Shown here in pieces: positions 27,471-37,143 of a stretch of DNA of 64,000 bases. Position 1 is the first letter of the stretch; the number at the start of each line of letters is the position of its first letter. The position numbers were made by a program, and so were the translations under genes. This stretch comes from an uncultured archaeon (GTDB taxonomy: Archaea; Thermoproteota; EX4484-205; JAAOZP01): the NCBI GenBank assembly GCA_938045545.1, contig CALIBN010000016.1:27914-91913 (forward strand), written 5' to 3'. Below the pieces are notes generated by a model. That model was not told the DNA's origin. It made no database searches and saw nothing but the letters and a program-made list of their open reading frames with translations.

Positions 27471-28553
27471 TTGGAAACGAAGAGCACTTACTACGTGTTA
27501 GTTGAGGAGGAAGAGCCCATTACGATAGGTGTTGAAATAGAATTCTATACTATTTTAAATAGCGAGGGAAAAATATCGAGACGCGTTATTATCCCGGATG
27601 TAAAGCCTTCAAAGACAGGAGAAAGGTTTACCGTTGACAAGAGCATAGGCACGGAATATGTTTCCAAGCCCTTTGAAAACGTGAGAGAAGCCTTGCAAAC
27701 CATAAGCGCTGGACTCGAGAAGTATGCTGATTCACCCATAGCTGACAACGTTCTTCCACTGCCAGTAGGAGGATGGAACGACAGGTTTGCAGGCACCCAT
27801 TTCCACCTGGGTTTTAAGGATAGGGGCTTAAGCAGAGAAGAAGCTGGAAGCCTGGCAAGCTACATTCACGATCATATTCCTTTTATCATAGCGGTTTCCG
27901 CCAACTCGCCTGTCTGGAGGAGAAGAATAACACCATACTCGTCTAACAGGCTGCTGCGCGGCGGCGGTAAATACTGCATCCCTGTTGCCAAAGGAGAGTT
28001 AAACCAGAATCATTACAGGGAGATGAATTTCAACCCTGAGAATAAGCATAAACCTTCAACGCTTGAACTCAGAGTTTGCGACAGCAATATTCCACCTTAT
28101 GTTTGCACCGTCATGACTATACTCAGGATCCTGGCTTTAGCTTGGAGAAATGGTAGAGATCCTTGCAACGAGTTGACGCATGAAGCATACCTTGAAACAA
28201 GGGCTGAGGCTGCGCGGAGAGGCGCCGCTGCGAAGCTCTATTGGAATGGAAACCATGTTACTGTAGGCGAATATTTAACACTTCTACTCGACAATTACTG
28301 TGAAGAAGCCGGCATGCTGGACATTCCCAAGGATGTCGTCGAAGTCTTTAACCTTCTTGAAGCAAAGTTGAATAACGCGGAGGCTCTTAGACATACCGCG
28401 GTAAAACTGCAGAGGAGATTCGGGGGAAACTGGGAGGGAAAAATGGCTTTTAAACTGGCTTCCGCTTTGAAAACCCTGTTGAAAGGGGGGTCGCTTAGAG
28501 ACTATCACGAGGCGCTTGGGCTAAGGGTCTCAAGCTGGTTTAAAAACGCATAG
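27471..28553 (+). CDS. Glutamate-cysteine-ligase-like (GCS2/carboxylate-amine ligase) protein
   Basis: The 360-residue protein resembles the GCS2/YbdK carboxylate-amine ligase family. The N-terminal ITIGVEIEFYTI (~16-27) contains the acidic metal/ATP-binding residues, and RFAGTHFHLGFKDRG (~103-117) the His pair. Later conserved parts are IAVSANSPVWRRR, YREMNFNPENKHKPSTLELR and RVCDSNIPP. Members form gamma-glutamyl bonds (such as gamma-glutamylcysteine) or other amide bonds. The true substrate is open. The start is TTG at 27471, about 25 nt after a TATA-like element. It precedes DNA ligase by 46 nt. Confidence 0.75.
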   Translation: METKSTYYVLVEEEEPITIGVEIEFYTILNSEGKISRRVIIPDVKPSKTGERFTVDKSIGTEYVSKPFENVREALQTISAGLEKYADSPIADNVLPLPVGGWNDRFAGTHFHLGFKDRGLSREEAGSLASYIHDHIPFIIAVSANSPVWRRRITPYSSNRLLRGGGKYCIPVAKGELNQNHYREMNFNPENKHKPSTLELRVCDSNIPPYVCTVMTILRILALAWRNGRDPCNELTHEAYLETRAEAARRGAAAKLYWNGNHVTVGEYLTLLLDNYCEEAGMLDIPKDVVEVFNLLEAKLNNAEALRHTAVKLQRRFGGNWEGKMAFKLASALKTLLKGGSLRDYHEALGLRVSSWFKNA

Positions 28554-28599
28554 ATTTATCAGCCCGAGGAGCATTTTTAAAACGGAATCCGAGGAGGAA

Positions 28600-30207
28600 A
28601 TGAAGGAAAGCGGGGAGACATTATTCGTCGAACTCGCCAAGCTTTGCGAGAAGCTTTCCGAGACAACGAGGAGGCTTGAGAAGATTAGGATGATAGGAGA
28701 GTTTCTGAAGGGTTTGAGAAGGGAGGAGATAAGCCCGGCTGTTCTGCTGATAGTCGGAGAAATATTTCCGGAAGCTTCTTCCAAGACCCTTGAAATAGGA
28801 TACGCTACGATAAGCAAGATCATCGAATCTCCCTCTCAGACTCCCCTCTTCCAGAAGCCTCTGACAATCCTGAACGTTGCAGAATATTTTGAAAAGATTG
28901 CGAAAGCCACCGGCTCAGGGTCGAGGGAGAACAAGGAGCTCGTCTTAAGATCCATGCTTGAGAGAGCCTCTGAGCTTGAAGCCAAATATATTGTTAAGAA
29001 TATTTTTGGAGAAATGCAGCATGGAGTTGGAGAGGGAGTTATGCTCGAGGCTATTGCAAGAGCCTCAGGAACTAGTCTGGACCTCGTAAGGAGGGCTCTC
29101 ATGTTCTCGGGCAACCTGGGAAAGGTCGCCGAGGCAGCTTTAACCTCTGGCGAAGAAGGCTTGAAAAGAATAGGCCTAACCCTCTTTAATCCGGTGAAGC
29201 CCATGCTTGCACAGATGGTCTACAGCGTGGAAGAGGTCTTCAAGTATCACGAGAAAGCTGCTTTCGAATACAAGTTCGACGGAGCTCGCGTACAGATTCA
29301 TAAGAAGAACAGTATGATTAGGATTTTCAGCAGGCGTTTGACAGACGTTACTGTCAGCATACCTGAAATAGTTGATGAGGCTATAAACGGGGTTAATGCT
29401 GAGGAGGCGATACTCGACGGAGAGGTTATAGCTGTCGGTTTAAACGGCAGACCACTCCCCTTCCAGGATTTGATGAGAAGGTTCACTAAAGTTAAGAATA
29501 TTGAAGAAGAGATGAAAAGAATACCTCTTAAACTGTATCTTTTCGACTTGATCTACTTGAACGGTAGGCAGCTGATAGATGAACCCTACTCGCAGAGATG
29601 GAGCATGCTTGAACAGGTTGGGAGAAACATGAACCTCGCCCCGAGAATAGTGACTTCAAGCATCAGTGAAGCCAAGGAGTTTTTGAAGAAAGCTTTAGAA
29701 GAAGGCCACGAAGGAGTTGTCGCCAAGGCTCTCAACAGTCCTTACGTGCCAGGAACCAGGGGGAGGCTCTGGCTTAAACTGAAGACAGCTGATTACCTTG
29801 ACCTAGTCATTATCGGTGCCCAATGGGGCTACGGGAGGAGGACAGGCTGGTTAAGCGACTATTTCCTAGCGGCGCTGAACGAGGAAACTGGGGGCTACGA
29901 GATAGTGGGCAAGACCTTCAAAGGCTTGACTGACGAGGAATTCGAGGAAATGACCAGAAGGCTGCTGAAGCTCAAGGTAAGAGAGGAGGATAATACTGTC
30001 TGGGTAAAGCCGGAGATAGTTGTTGAGGTAGCATACAGTGAAATCCAGAGGAGCCCAAGGTACAAGTCTGGGTTCGCACTGAGGTTTGCGAGAATAACTC
30101 GAATAAGGAGTGATAAGGCTCCGTCTGAGGCAGATACTTTAAAAAGGGTTAGAGAGCTCTACGAGGGTCAGAAGAAGAGAAAAGGAGCTCTGGAGCAAGA
30201 ATATTAA
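28600..30207 (+). CDS. lig: ATP-dependent DNA ligase
   Basis: The 535-residue replicative/repair ligase seals nicks. It has an N-terminal DNA-binding domain (~1-200) and the nucleotidyltransferase with motif I EYKFDGARVQIH (adenylated Lys ~225). Motif III (LYLFDLIYLNG), motif IV (GHEGVVAKAL) and motif V (WLKLKTADYLDLVIIGAQWG) follow, with an OB domain ending FALRFARITRIRSDKAPSEA. It is slightly shorter than the usual 550-600, but all motifs are present. It acts with PCNA in archaea. Confidence 0.96.
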   Translation: MKESGETLFVELAKLCEKLSETTRRLEKIRMIGEFLKGLRREEISPAVLLIVGEIFPEASSKTLEIGYATISKIIESPSQTPLFQKPLTILNVAEYFEKIAKATGSGSRENKELVLRSMLERASELEAKYIVKNIFGEMQHGVGEGVMLEAIARASGTSLDLVRRALMFSGNLGKVAEAALTSGEEGLKRIGLTLFNPVKPMLAQMVYSVEEVFKYHEKAAFEYKFDGARVQIHKKNSMIRIFSRRLTDVTVSIPEIVDEAINGVNAEEAILDGEVIAVGLNGRPLPFQDLMRRFTKVKNIEEEMKRIPLKLYLFDLIYLNGRQLIDEPYSQRWSMLEQVGRNMNLAPRIVTSSISEAKEFLKKALEEGHEGVVAKALNSPYVPGTRGRLWLKLKTADYLDLVIIGAQWGYGRRTGWLSDYFLAALNEETGGYEIVGKTFKGLTDEEFEEMTRRLLKLKVREEDNTVWVKPEIVVEVAYSEIQRSPRYKSGFALRFARITRIRSDKAPSEADTLKRVRELYEGQKKRKGALEQEY

Positions 30208-30237
30208 TAAACGGGTAATTGAAAGGTTTGCATTACA

Positions 30238-31128
30238 TTGGATGTTGCCGTTAAAGAAAGCCGGGATCCAGATAAGGTCGCCAGGCTGTTCGAGCAGCAT
30301 AAGGACAGCCCGTTCACATACTTAACAAATATTCCGCTTGTGAAGATGCTGAGCCAACTGGAATCATTCAAAATATTTGTGGCGGAGGTTGATGGCGAAA
30401 CAGTCGGTTGTATTCACTCCTTAAGCTACATTTATGACTGTGGGTATGTCGGGGGGCTTCTAGTCCACAAAGATTTCAGGAGGAAAGGAATTGGAAGTAG
30501 CCTGCTGGATGCAGCCTTAAACAGTTTGAACACGAGGTATGTTTACCTCTTCGTCGAGGAGAAGAATACTGCGGCGGTAAGGCTCGTTGAAAAAACAGGT
30601 TTTAAAAGAATCTATAAAGGGCGCCGATATATTGTTTCAACCCAGCTGGATGAGGCTTCAGGAGGCCTGAGAATAACTAATGATGTTGACTGGGCCTCTT
30701 TGAAGAGGAGCATCGGCTTCAAGGAGAGGAACGGGGCTGTTAACCTTGGCTACTATCCTGTTAAGATGAGGGAGAAAGCATTCGAAGACCTAAGAGCTAG
30801 CAACAGGATCATAAGATGCGGCGGTGTTATAGCGATCGTTGAGAATTCTTACGGATTGACTATTGGAGACCATCTTTACGCTTTTAACGATCACATCGTC
30901 AGGAGCCTGCGATGCGTCGACACGTCGAGAAGAATTGTCGAAGTAAACCCCTTCTACACGAAGCCTAGATTATCAGACTTGATTAATATGGTGAACTATT
31001 TAGTATCGCTGGGAGAAGTACACGTTAAGACTTATGATGGAGACCCTGTGGCCAGTAGACTTCCTTTAACAGGAAGAATAGGGGCATTGACGATGGAATA
31101 TGAAAAACGGGGGTTTAATATGTTTTAA
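30238..31128 (+). CDS. GNAT-family acetyltransferase
   Basis: The 296-residue protein starts at TTG 30238. The GNAT core lies at ~20-140, with the acetyl-CoA-binding R/Q-x-x-G-x-G/A as KDFRRKGIGSSLLDAALNSL (~77-96) and the following VRLVEKTGFKRIYKG. A second domain (~150-296) with AFNDHIVRSLRCVD is of the type often seen in archaeal GNATs with a C-terminal partner domain. Substrate unknown. It lies 30 nt after DNA ligase and may be co-transcribed. Confidence 0.8.
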   Translation: MDVAVKESRDPDKVARLFEQHKDSPFTYLTNIPLVKMLSQLESFKIFVAEVDGETVGCIHSLSYIYDCGYVGGLLVHKDFRRKGIGSSLLDAALNSLNTRYVYLFVEEKNTAAVRLVEKTGFKRIYKGRRYIVSTQLDEASGGLRITNDVDWASLKRSIGFKERNGAVNLGYYPVKMREKAFEDLRASNRIIRCGGVIAIVENSYGLTIGDHLYAFNDHIVRSLRCVDTSRRIVEVNPFYTKPRLSDLINMVNYLVSLGEVHVKTYDGDPVASRLPLTGRIGALTMEYEKRGFNMF

Positions 31129-31141
31129 GAGAAATGTTGAA

Positions 31142-32116
31142 CTATTTTTCCTGTCTCTTTGTGAACACCATGTATGAGGCCACTAGGAAAACTATTGGGA
31201 AAACAATGAGCACTATGATGTCTATCAAGCGTGTTGAAAGCACCGTAGGGATGCTGGCTATCGTTCTCTCCCTCTGCCCGAATCCAAGAGGCCCTGCAGC
31301 AAAGCCGAAAAGCGAATCGGTGATCTGTGTATAATGATAGTTTATTGAAAAAGCCTGTATTATGCTTGAAATCTCCGCCGCCTTCCTCATGTAGCTTAAG
31401 TACTCCTCCAATTCTGAAGCCGGGACTCCTGGGGATGTGAAGTTTCCAAATCCCCTTCGCGTCCTATTGAAAACAGCAATGGCTCTAGTGGGGGGAGGAC
31501 CCAAGACCGCGATTGTGACGAAGCTACTTATTATAGATAGTATGAACGCGAAGAAAATCCAAATGCCTATACTGATTATTAGTGAGTGGCTCGACTTGTT
31601 TGAGAATGTTGAAATGAAGAGCGAGAAAGCATAGTATGCAAACGATAGAACTATTGAGAAAACGATGAAGATGCAGATCCTCGCAACATCGTCAAGCGTT
31701 ACAGCAACCTTATGCAACAGTATTGAGACCGATACGGATGCTAATGAGGACACTGCTATGGTTAAGCCTATTACGGCGAGCGCCGATATTATCTTGCCGT
31801 TGACCACATCCTCCCTATATATTGGTCTTGAAAGCAGAATCCTAAGGGTTCCACGTTCCCTTTCTCCTGATATAGCGTCAAAGGCTAATGCTATGCCAAG
31901 CAGCGGAGCCATATATGCCATTGTTGAAGCTATTGTTGAAGCTATCTGAGCCATCGGCCTCACTGCTTGCTGACCCCCAATCATGAAGCTAAAGGACGTT
32001 GAATACGTGCTGGCTATTGAAAACAGTAGAAATATTCCTGCTATCAGCCAAAGCCTTTTACTGGTTATAGTGTCGGTAAATTCTTTACGCGCAATTGAGA
32101 AAGCGTTTTTCATCAT
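31142..32116 (-). CDS. ABC-2 type permease
   Basis: The 324-residue membrane protein has about six transmembrane helices. The first is in KRLWLIAGIFLLFSIASTYS, followed by a large loop and a membrane block with ISGERERGTLRILLSRPIYR. That motif is characteristic of ABC-2 NosY/Nat-type permeases. It is the last gene of the operon with the ATPase and the NEW3-like surface protein, and probably pairs with the ATPase 3 nt upstream to export a lipid or peptide. Confidence 0.85.
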   Translation of the reverse strand: MMKNAFSIARKEFTDTITSKRLWLIAGIFLLFSIASTYSTSFSFMIGGQQAVRPMAQIASTIASTMAYMAPLLGIALAFDAISGERERGTLRILLSRPIYREDVVNGKIISALAVIGLTIAVSSLASVSVSILLHKVAVTLDDVARICIFIVFSIVLSFAYYAFSLFISTFSNKSSHSLIISIGIWIFFAFILSIISSFVTIAVLGPPPTRAIAVFNRTRRGFGNFTSPGVPASELEEYLSYMRKAAEISSIIQAFSINYHYTQITDSLFGFAAGPLGFGQRERTIASIPTVLSTRLIDIIVLIVFPIVFLVASYMVFTKRQEK

Positions 32117-32119
32117 CCT

Positions 32120-33076
32120 TCATCCCCCTTCCTGATAGAACCGGTATATCTCCTCCCAAGATGGCTCTACGGGTGTCAAGGATTCAACAAGATCCTTATA
32201 CGGGCTTTTCGTTATCAACGAGAAAAGGCTGCTTCCCATATCATTCTTTGACAAAATGGTTACGCGGTTATCGCTCTGTGTTATCTCCACCACGCTAGGC
32301 ATGGACCTTATTTCCTGCAACGGTATCTCGCTACCAGGTTTAACGCGAATCTCGTAGCGAAAACCCTTCTCCTTCCTGACTGACTGGTATAATTCATCCA
32401 CGCTTCCCTGCACCAGTAGTCTTCCTTCACGTATTATTGCAGCATGAGTGCATATCATGCCTACTTCATACAAGAGGTGTGTAGACAGCATGACCGTCTT
32501 CCCCTCTCTGTTCATTCTTCTAACCAGGTTTCTGAATTCAGCAGCCCCCTCCGGGTCTATCCCAACCGTCGGCTCGTCGAATATTAGAAGCTCAGGATCC
32601 TTCAGCAAGGCTTGAGCTATCCCCAGCCTCTGCCTCATGCCGCGTGAGAATGTTGAAACCTTAGCGTCAGCCCTATCTTTTAAGCCGACTGTTTCAAGCG
32701 CTCTTAATGCTCTCTTCTTCCTCTGATCAGAAGGAATTCCGTCGAGAGTGGCAAGAAAAGTCAGGTTCTCAAGGGCAGTCATATGATCGTAGAAGCCGAA
32801 GCCTTCTGGAAGCAAGCCGACCCTCCTCCTTATTTCAACAGAGTGTTTAGTAGCGTCGAAGCCCAGCACCCTAGCGCTTCCACTCGTCGGCAACAATAAT
32901 CCGACTAGGATTGAGATTAAAGTTGTCTTCCCAGACCCGTTGGGACCGAAGAGCCCGAAGACGCTTGCCTTAGGGACCTTCATATCGATGCTGTTGAGCG
33001 CCTTCACCATAGACTTTCCGTTTCCGTAAATCTTAACCAGTTTCTCAGTCTCTATGGCTAGACTCATAGTTTTCAC
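32120..33076 (-). CDS. ABC transporter ATP-binding protein
   Basis: The 318-residue ATPase has Walker A GLFGPNGSGKTTLIS (~37-51), the Q-loop region, the ABC signature FSRGMRQRLGIAQALL (~138-153) and Walker B PELLIFDEPTVGIDPEG (~156-172). The C-terminal extension is of the ABC-2 exporter type. Its start overlaps the previous gene by 4 bp (ATGA), so the three genes are translated as a unit. Confidence 0.93.
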   Translation of the reverse strand: MKTMSLAIETEKLVKIYGNGKSMVKALNSIDMKVPKASVFGLFGPNGSGKTTLISILVGLLLPTSGSARVLGFDATKHSVEIRRRVGLLPEGFGFYDHMTALENLTFLATLDGIPSDQRKKRALRALETVGLKDRADAKVSTFSRGMRQRLGIAQALLKDPELLIFDEPTVGIDPEGAAEFRNLVRRMNREGKTVMLSTHLLYEVGMICTHAAIIREGRLLVQGSVDELYQSVRKEKGFRYEIRVKPGSEIPLQEIRSMPSVVEITQSDNRVTILSKNDMGSSLFSLITKSPYKDLVESLTPVEPSWEEIYRFYQEGG

Positions 33077-34836
33077 CTTCTTCCATATCTACGGTAGATC
33101 AGGAGCATTGCTCCAACCATGATAATCACGATCAACGCTCCTATCAGCATGACCTCCCCCCTCTGCTTAACGTAAATATGGAGGCTACGAGTAGCTGCCT
33201 GACTCTGATCTGCCTTAAGGCTTAAAGTAGCATAGTAGTCTCCCGCGCTTATGTCAGCATCGCTAGTAATGGTCAGTGAGAAAACAACGTTTTCCTGAGG
33301 CTTAAGCAGCGATACGAGACTCGGGTCGACCTTAATGTTGAACCCGCTTGGCGCGTCAGATACATCGAGCTTAAGATTTGAAAGCGAGCTGTAACCGGTG
33401 TTCTTAACCTCAACCTGGAAAACAATAGTCTCGCCGGCTGTTGTCTCGCAGTAGAAATTCTGAGTCATGTATGCGACGCTATACCAGCCTAGTATTCCCA
33501 ATCCTAGGTTCAGCCTGTCGAAAGATCCATTTGCACTAGCCTCCAAAACTATTGACAACACGTCCGGCTCAGCCAGCGGAGGTATGCTTACAACCACGTT
33601 AAGCTTCCTGGTTTCACCGGCTTTCACGTAAAGCTTAGATACAACGCTTCCAGAAGAATCCTTCACCACCCAGTTGTAGCCTGAGGGAAGCCCAGTTATG
33701 CTGATGCTTACAACCCCGTCTGAGTCCCCCGTGTTTTCAACCTCTATAGGATAAGTGGCAGCACCCCCAGCGTAAGCATCAACGTAAGGCGTGTCCGTTC
33801 GAAGCCTCAACCTAGGAGAACCCTTAACAACTATTACGGTAAGGGGAAACGTTGAGTCGAAATCTTTTGTTTTAAAGAGGATGGTGACCTCGTAACTTCC
33901 AGGAGCAGCGTCTAAAGGCACGTTTATCTTCGCCTTAATGTTAACTGATTCGCTTGAGCCTAGTGAGACACCGTAAAGGACGCTGCCGTCGCTTTTAACA
34001 ACGCTGCCCGTCCAGCCGGCTGGGAGGCCTAAGGATATTGTCCCCGTTAGCCTTTCAGACAAAACGTTCCTGACGGTTAGGTCGAAGACTACTGTGGAGC
34101 CTGGTTGAGCCTGAGCAACAGGGTAGGTTGAGGTTAAGATTTGAAGACTTTTCTTCTCAACGTATAGGGAGACAGTTTTCTCCTGGATTATTGAGCCTAA
34201 AACCCTTATTTTCAGATTGTAGACCCCTTGCGCGTTGTATGGAATCTTTATCTTAAGGTTAAGGTTTTGAACGCTTCCCCGGCTCAGCGTCAGGTTTACT
34301 ATTTCAGCTGAACCCGAGTATACTCCTGCCTCCCATCCCTCTGGAGCCTCAACCAGGATTGTTACCGTCTCCTCTTCCGACCCCTTGTTCTCCATGGAGA
34401 CCGGAATACTGACTTCGGAGAAGGATTCAACCTTCAGATAGGTTTGAGATATTGAAACCTTGGGTGAAAAGTCCAGAATGATTTCCCCCAGATCTACGGA
34501 GGGCCTGTTTAGGCTGACGGTTATAGTCTTGCCTTCATACCCTTTTTTCTCCAGCTGAATTCTATAGGTACCACGGTCAAGACTTATCGCAAACCCTCCG
34601 TTGACGAGAGTCCATATTTTAGTTATGAATGCTCCCGAGGAATCGTAAATGGTGACGGCCACGTTGCTTAAAGGATTACCGTTGAAGTCCTTCACTGAGC
34701 CTAGAAGCGTGTATGATTCCCCGGAAACAGGGATTGATTGATAGAGAGCCAGCAGCATTATTATGGAGATGATAAACCGGGTTTGCCGTTTAACACTTGT
34801 TTTAGCAATGCCTATTTTCTTATCCCATGTTTCCAT
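33073..34836 (-). CDS. Secreted NEW3/CARDB-like surface protein with C-terminal anchor
   Basis: The ~587-residue protein starts at the ATG at 34836. A signal sequence (TRFIISIIMLLALYQSIPVS) is followed by a carboxypeptidase-regulatory-like domain (GSVKDFNGNPLSNVAVTIYD). Several NEW3/CARDB-type beta-sandwich repeats follow (VPVSMENKGSEEETVTILVE, FQVEVKNTGYSSLSNLKLDV). A single transmembrane helix (MLIGALIVIIMVGAMLLIYR) ends in RRYGRR. It probably stands on the outer face of the membrane as a binding partner of the ABC exporter. The start lies 2 bp from a 21-bp operator, and TTTATAAA at 34864-34871 is the likely TATA box. Confidence 0.75.
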   Translation of the reverse strand: METWDKKIGIAKTSVKRQTRFIISIIMLLALYQSIPVSGESYTLLGSVKDFNGNPLSNVAVTIYDSSGAFITKIWTLVNGGFAISLDRGTYRIQLEKKGYEGKTITVSLNRPSVDLGEIILDFSPKVSISQTYLKVESFSEVSIPVSMENKGSEEETVTILVEAPEGWEAGVYSGSAEIVNLTLSRGSVQNLNLKIKIPYNAQGVYNLKIRVLGSIIQEKTVSLYVEKKSLQILTSTYPVAQAQPGSTVVFDLTVRNVLSERLTGTISLGLPAGWTGSVVKSDGSVLYGVSLGSSESVNIKAKINVPLDAAPGSYEVTILFKTKDFDSTFPLTVIVVKGSPRLRLRTDTPYVDAYAGGAATYPIEVENTGDSDGVVSISITGLPSGYNWVVKDSSGSVVSKLYVKAGETRKLNVVVSIPPLAEPDVLSIVLEASANGSFDRLNLGLGILGWYSVAYMTQNFYCETTAGETIVFQVEVKNTGYSSLSNLKLDVSDAPSGFNIKVDPSLVSLLKPQENVVFSLTITSDADISAGDYYATLSLKADQSQAATRSLHIYVKQRGEVMLIGALIVIIMVGAMLLIYRRYGRR

Positions 34837-34837
34837 T

Positions 34838-34858
34838 GTTACTACCGATTGTAGTAAC
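34838..34858. promoter_or_regulatory. BlaI-like operator 1
   Basis: Perfect inverted repeat GTTACTAC-N5-GTAGTAAC, 21 bp, between the TATA box and start codon of the exporter operon. The TACTAC/GTAGTA half-sites match the known BlaI/MecI operator half-sites. It is placed to block transcription of the minus-strand operon. Confidence 0.8.
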
Positions 34859-34872
34859 ATCCCTTTATAAAC

Positions 34873-34893
34873 GTTACTATTCCGTGTAGTAAG
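34873..34893. promoter_or_regulatory. BlaI-like operator 2
   Basis: GTTACTAT-N5-GTAGTAAG, the same geometry, exactly 35 bp from operator 1 and about 13 bp before the ATG of the regulator gene. It probably gives autoregulation, and with operator 1 brackets the divergent promoter. Confidence 0.75.
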
Positions 34894-34905
34894 GGTTAAA
34901 TAATC

Positions 34906-35376
34906 ATGTTCAGAGTAATATTGAGAAAAATGCACCGAGGAGCCGCAAAAATATCTCAGTACAACATCGAAGGAAAGGAGCTTCAAGCCTTCTTAGGTCC
35001 ATTAGAGACAAGTATAATAGAGGTCATGTGGAGTGCTAAGCAGCCCCTCACTGTCAGAGATGTTTATGAGAGGCTCAAGCGGAAAAAAAGAATCGCGTAC
35101 ACCACTGTTATGACAACGATGGATAGACTTTACGATAAAGGGCTGCTTGACAGGCGGGTGGAGAAAGGGAGGGGTGGAGTCCTCTACGTATATTGGCCAA
35201 AGTTTGAAGAACATAATTTCAAGAAATCCGCTGTCCACGAGGTTTTAAATAGCCTCTTGGAAAATTTTGGAGATATTGTTGCAAGCTACCTGGTTGAAAG
35301 AATCTCTTCGGAGGAGAAAGAGTTTAAAGATTTGAAGGATAAGTTGGAGAAAGCATTAAGGGGGAAAAGAGGTTGA
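34906..35376 (+). CDS. BlaI/MecI-family transcriptional repressor
   Basis: The ~156-residue winged-helix regulator has LGPLETSIIEVMWSAKQPLT then VRDVYERLKRKKRIAYTTVM, TTMDRLYDKGLLDRR and a helical C-terminal dimerisation region. The GPLE..IMEVMW and AYTTVMTTMDRLYDKGLL strings are BlaI signatures. The start is 34906 or ATG 34930. In bacteria BlaI/MecI dimers are cleaved after a membrane metalloprotease senses a signal. Here the membrane peptidase gene follows 6 nt later, the same gene order as blaI-blaR1. It probably binds the 21-bp repeats next to it and upstream of htrA. Confidence 0.88.
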   Translation: MFRVILRKMHRGAAKISQYNIEGKELQAFLGPLETSIIEVMWSAKQPLTVRDVYERLKRKKRIAYTTVMTTMDRLYDKGLLDRRVEKGRGGVLYVYWPKFEEHNFKKSAVHEVLNSLLENFGDIVASYLVERISSEEKEFKDLKDKLEKALRGKRG

Positions 35377-35382
35377 CGAAGG

Positions 35383-36756
35383 ATGTTATCTATTGACCTA
35401 AACTATATTCTTATCCAGCTTTTCCAGCCCTACTTCTACTACTCTACCACCCTACTGGTGGTTTCATTCGTATGCGTCAAGGCACTTGTGAAATACAATC
35501 GTCTACTCACAGCCGAGGTGAAAAGCCTGTGCTACCTATTTCCACTTACAATCCCCGTTTTACTCGTGGCGCTTACTTCCCCCTGGTTGATCACGAGGCT
35601 GCTCCTAGAGATCAAGGTAAGCAACAACCCGCATAGAATACTGCTAGCTACACCTCTAAATCCCCGTATTGCCGGGCTTCCTCCCCCGATAGTTTTCAAC
35701 CATGTTAAGCTGCTTGACAACCCGCCTGTGGCAAACATGCTTCTTGCAGCCGGGTTAACGCTATCGTTATTTTACCTATTTACAACAATAACCTTAAACG
35801 ACAGGGTTGCTAAAAGAGTTTTCCGCATAGTTGAGCTTGAACCCAGCGAATACAAATCGCTACAGAAAAAAGTTGGAGAATTGTCCAAGAAGCTTGGAAT
35901 CAACCCTCCCAGGGTTGGGCTCGTGGAGGATTTAAGGCCAAACGCCTTCACAGTGGGATATGGGCAGAGGACGATGCTAGTGTTCTCCTTAGGCATTCTC
36001 CAGACTCTGAATGAAAGAGAACTGGCTGCAGTCACAGCCCACGAGCTGGCTCATGTGAAAAACAATGATTTCTTATTTAAGACAATATCGGTTTCATTAA
36101 CATTACTATCCTTCTTCAACCCGTTCGCATACTTCGCGTCTGCAACAGCCCAGAGGGAAAGAGAAATCCTTGCCGACGAGGAAGGTGTACAGATTCTAAG
36201 ACGGCCGGGGCTTCTGGCAAAGACGCTTGTAAAGATACATGAGGCCTCCCGAGCATTCCCCAAAGAGAGCATTATTACTCGCTTAGCATCTGGCCTATTC
36301 CTGTCCTACCCGATCTCAGTAAGGAGCATGATGCTGCTTTCAACGCATCCAAGGCTTGATCAGAGGGTTGAGAACATCAGGAGGCTGAACAAGAGGGGAG
36401 AAGCTGCTCGCATCAGCCCATTACTGTCGGCAACAGTATCAATCCTGATAATCGCAGCGGGGATAATCAGCACGTATTACATTACTTCCATTCGAAGCTT
36501 CTTCATAAGGCAGTATTTCCCAACGATACTCTTTAATACGCCTCTAGAGGGAAAAAGACTGATTCCAGCATACGGTTTAGACAGCACAGGGAAAATACGC
36601 GTACCAGGTTTCTTTAGATTTAGAGATGTTTCCCCTGGTGATTTAAACGAACTGCACTTCAGAATAATAGTTTTATGGATGGAAGAAGGCTGTCCAAATC
36701 ATCACCACGCCGTCGAACCTCGTTTAGACATTTATTCTTTAAAGGTAAAGGTTTAA
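35383..36756 (+). CDS. Membrane M48/M56-like metalloprotease
   Basis: The 457-residue protein has N-terminal transmembrane helices (~20-135) and a catalytic HExxH in AVTAHELAHVKNNDFLFKT (~220), with a third ligand Glu in EREILADEEGVQ (~265). More membrane helices follow, with an extracytoplasmic tail ending GCPNHHHAVEPRLD. It resembles HtpX/BlaR1-type peptidases without a penicillin-binding sensor. Being in an operon with a BlaI-like repressor suggests it inactivates the repressor on envelope signals. That link is inference. Confidence 0.82.
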   Translation: MLSIDLNYILIQLFQPYFYYSTTLLVVSFVCVKALVKYNRLLTAEVKSLCYLFPLTIPVLLVALTSPWLITRLLLEIKVSNNPHRILLATPLNPRIAGLPPPIVFNHVKLLDNPPVANMLLAAGLTLSLFYLFTTITLNDRVAKRVFRIVELEPSEYKSLQKKVGELSKKLGINPPRVGLVEDLRPNAFTVGYGQRTMLVFSLGILQTLNERELAAVTAHELAHVKNNDFLFKTISVSLTLLSFFNPFAYFASATAQREREILADEEGVQILRRPGLLAKTLVKIHEASRAFPKESIITRLASGLFLSYPISVRSMMLLSTHPRLDQRVENIRRLNKRGEAARISPLLSATVSILIIAAGIISTYYITSIRSFFIRQYFPTILFNTPLEGKRLIPAYGLDSTGKIRVPGFFRFRDVSPGDLNELHFRIIVLWMEEGCPNHHHAVEPRLDIYSLKVKV

Positions 36757-36789
36757 ACAAGCCTCAAAATCAAGGGAAAGAACCTCTCA

Positions 36790-37143
36790 ATGCCTTCAAA
36801 AATTGTCTCCAACCCGTTAGCGTCACGCCTCATCTTCTATTGTTATAATTCCAGGATTCTTGAATGGAGGACATACATAGGGATGGCTATTCTGGGCTTT
36901 ATCTCTAGCCCAGGTTCGTTGTCACATCGACGCCATTAGAAGTCTTCAAGTTTATGTTGACAATAGCTTTCTACCTTGCATTTTCTTTCTCCATCAATAA
37001 TTGTTTTGACGCGAGGAGCGACGCGCTGCTGAAAGAAAAAGCGAAGAAAAATCCTGTTGCCACCGGAGGGATTGAGTTTAAGGAAGGGGTTGTTTTTTCA
37101 TCATGCCTAGCCATCACTGGTCTAACGCTAACGTACTTCTGGT
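36790..37143 (+). pseudogene. UbiA-family prenyltransferase fragment (frameshifted, truncated)
   Basis: The first frame gives MPSKIVSNPLASRLIFYCYN then RILEWRTYIGMAILGFIS. The frame changes near 36935 to PLEVFKFMLTIAFYLAFSFS and INNCFDARSDALLKEKAKKN, containing the NxxxD-type prenyl-diphosphate-binding motif. It stops being UbiA-like near 37143, where it is joined directly to a glycosyltransferase piece. Only the first of the two Asp-rich motifs remains, so it cannot be active. Confidence 0.65.
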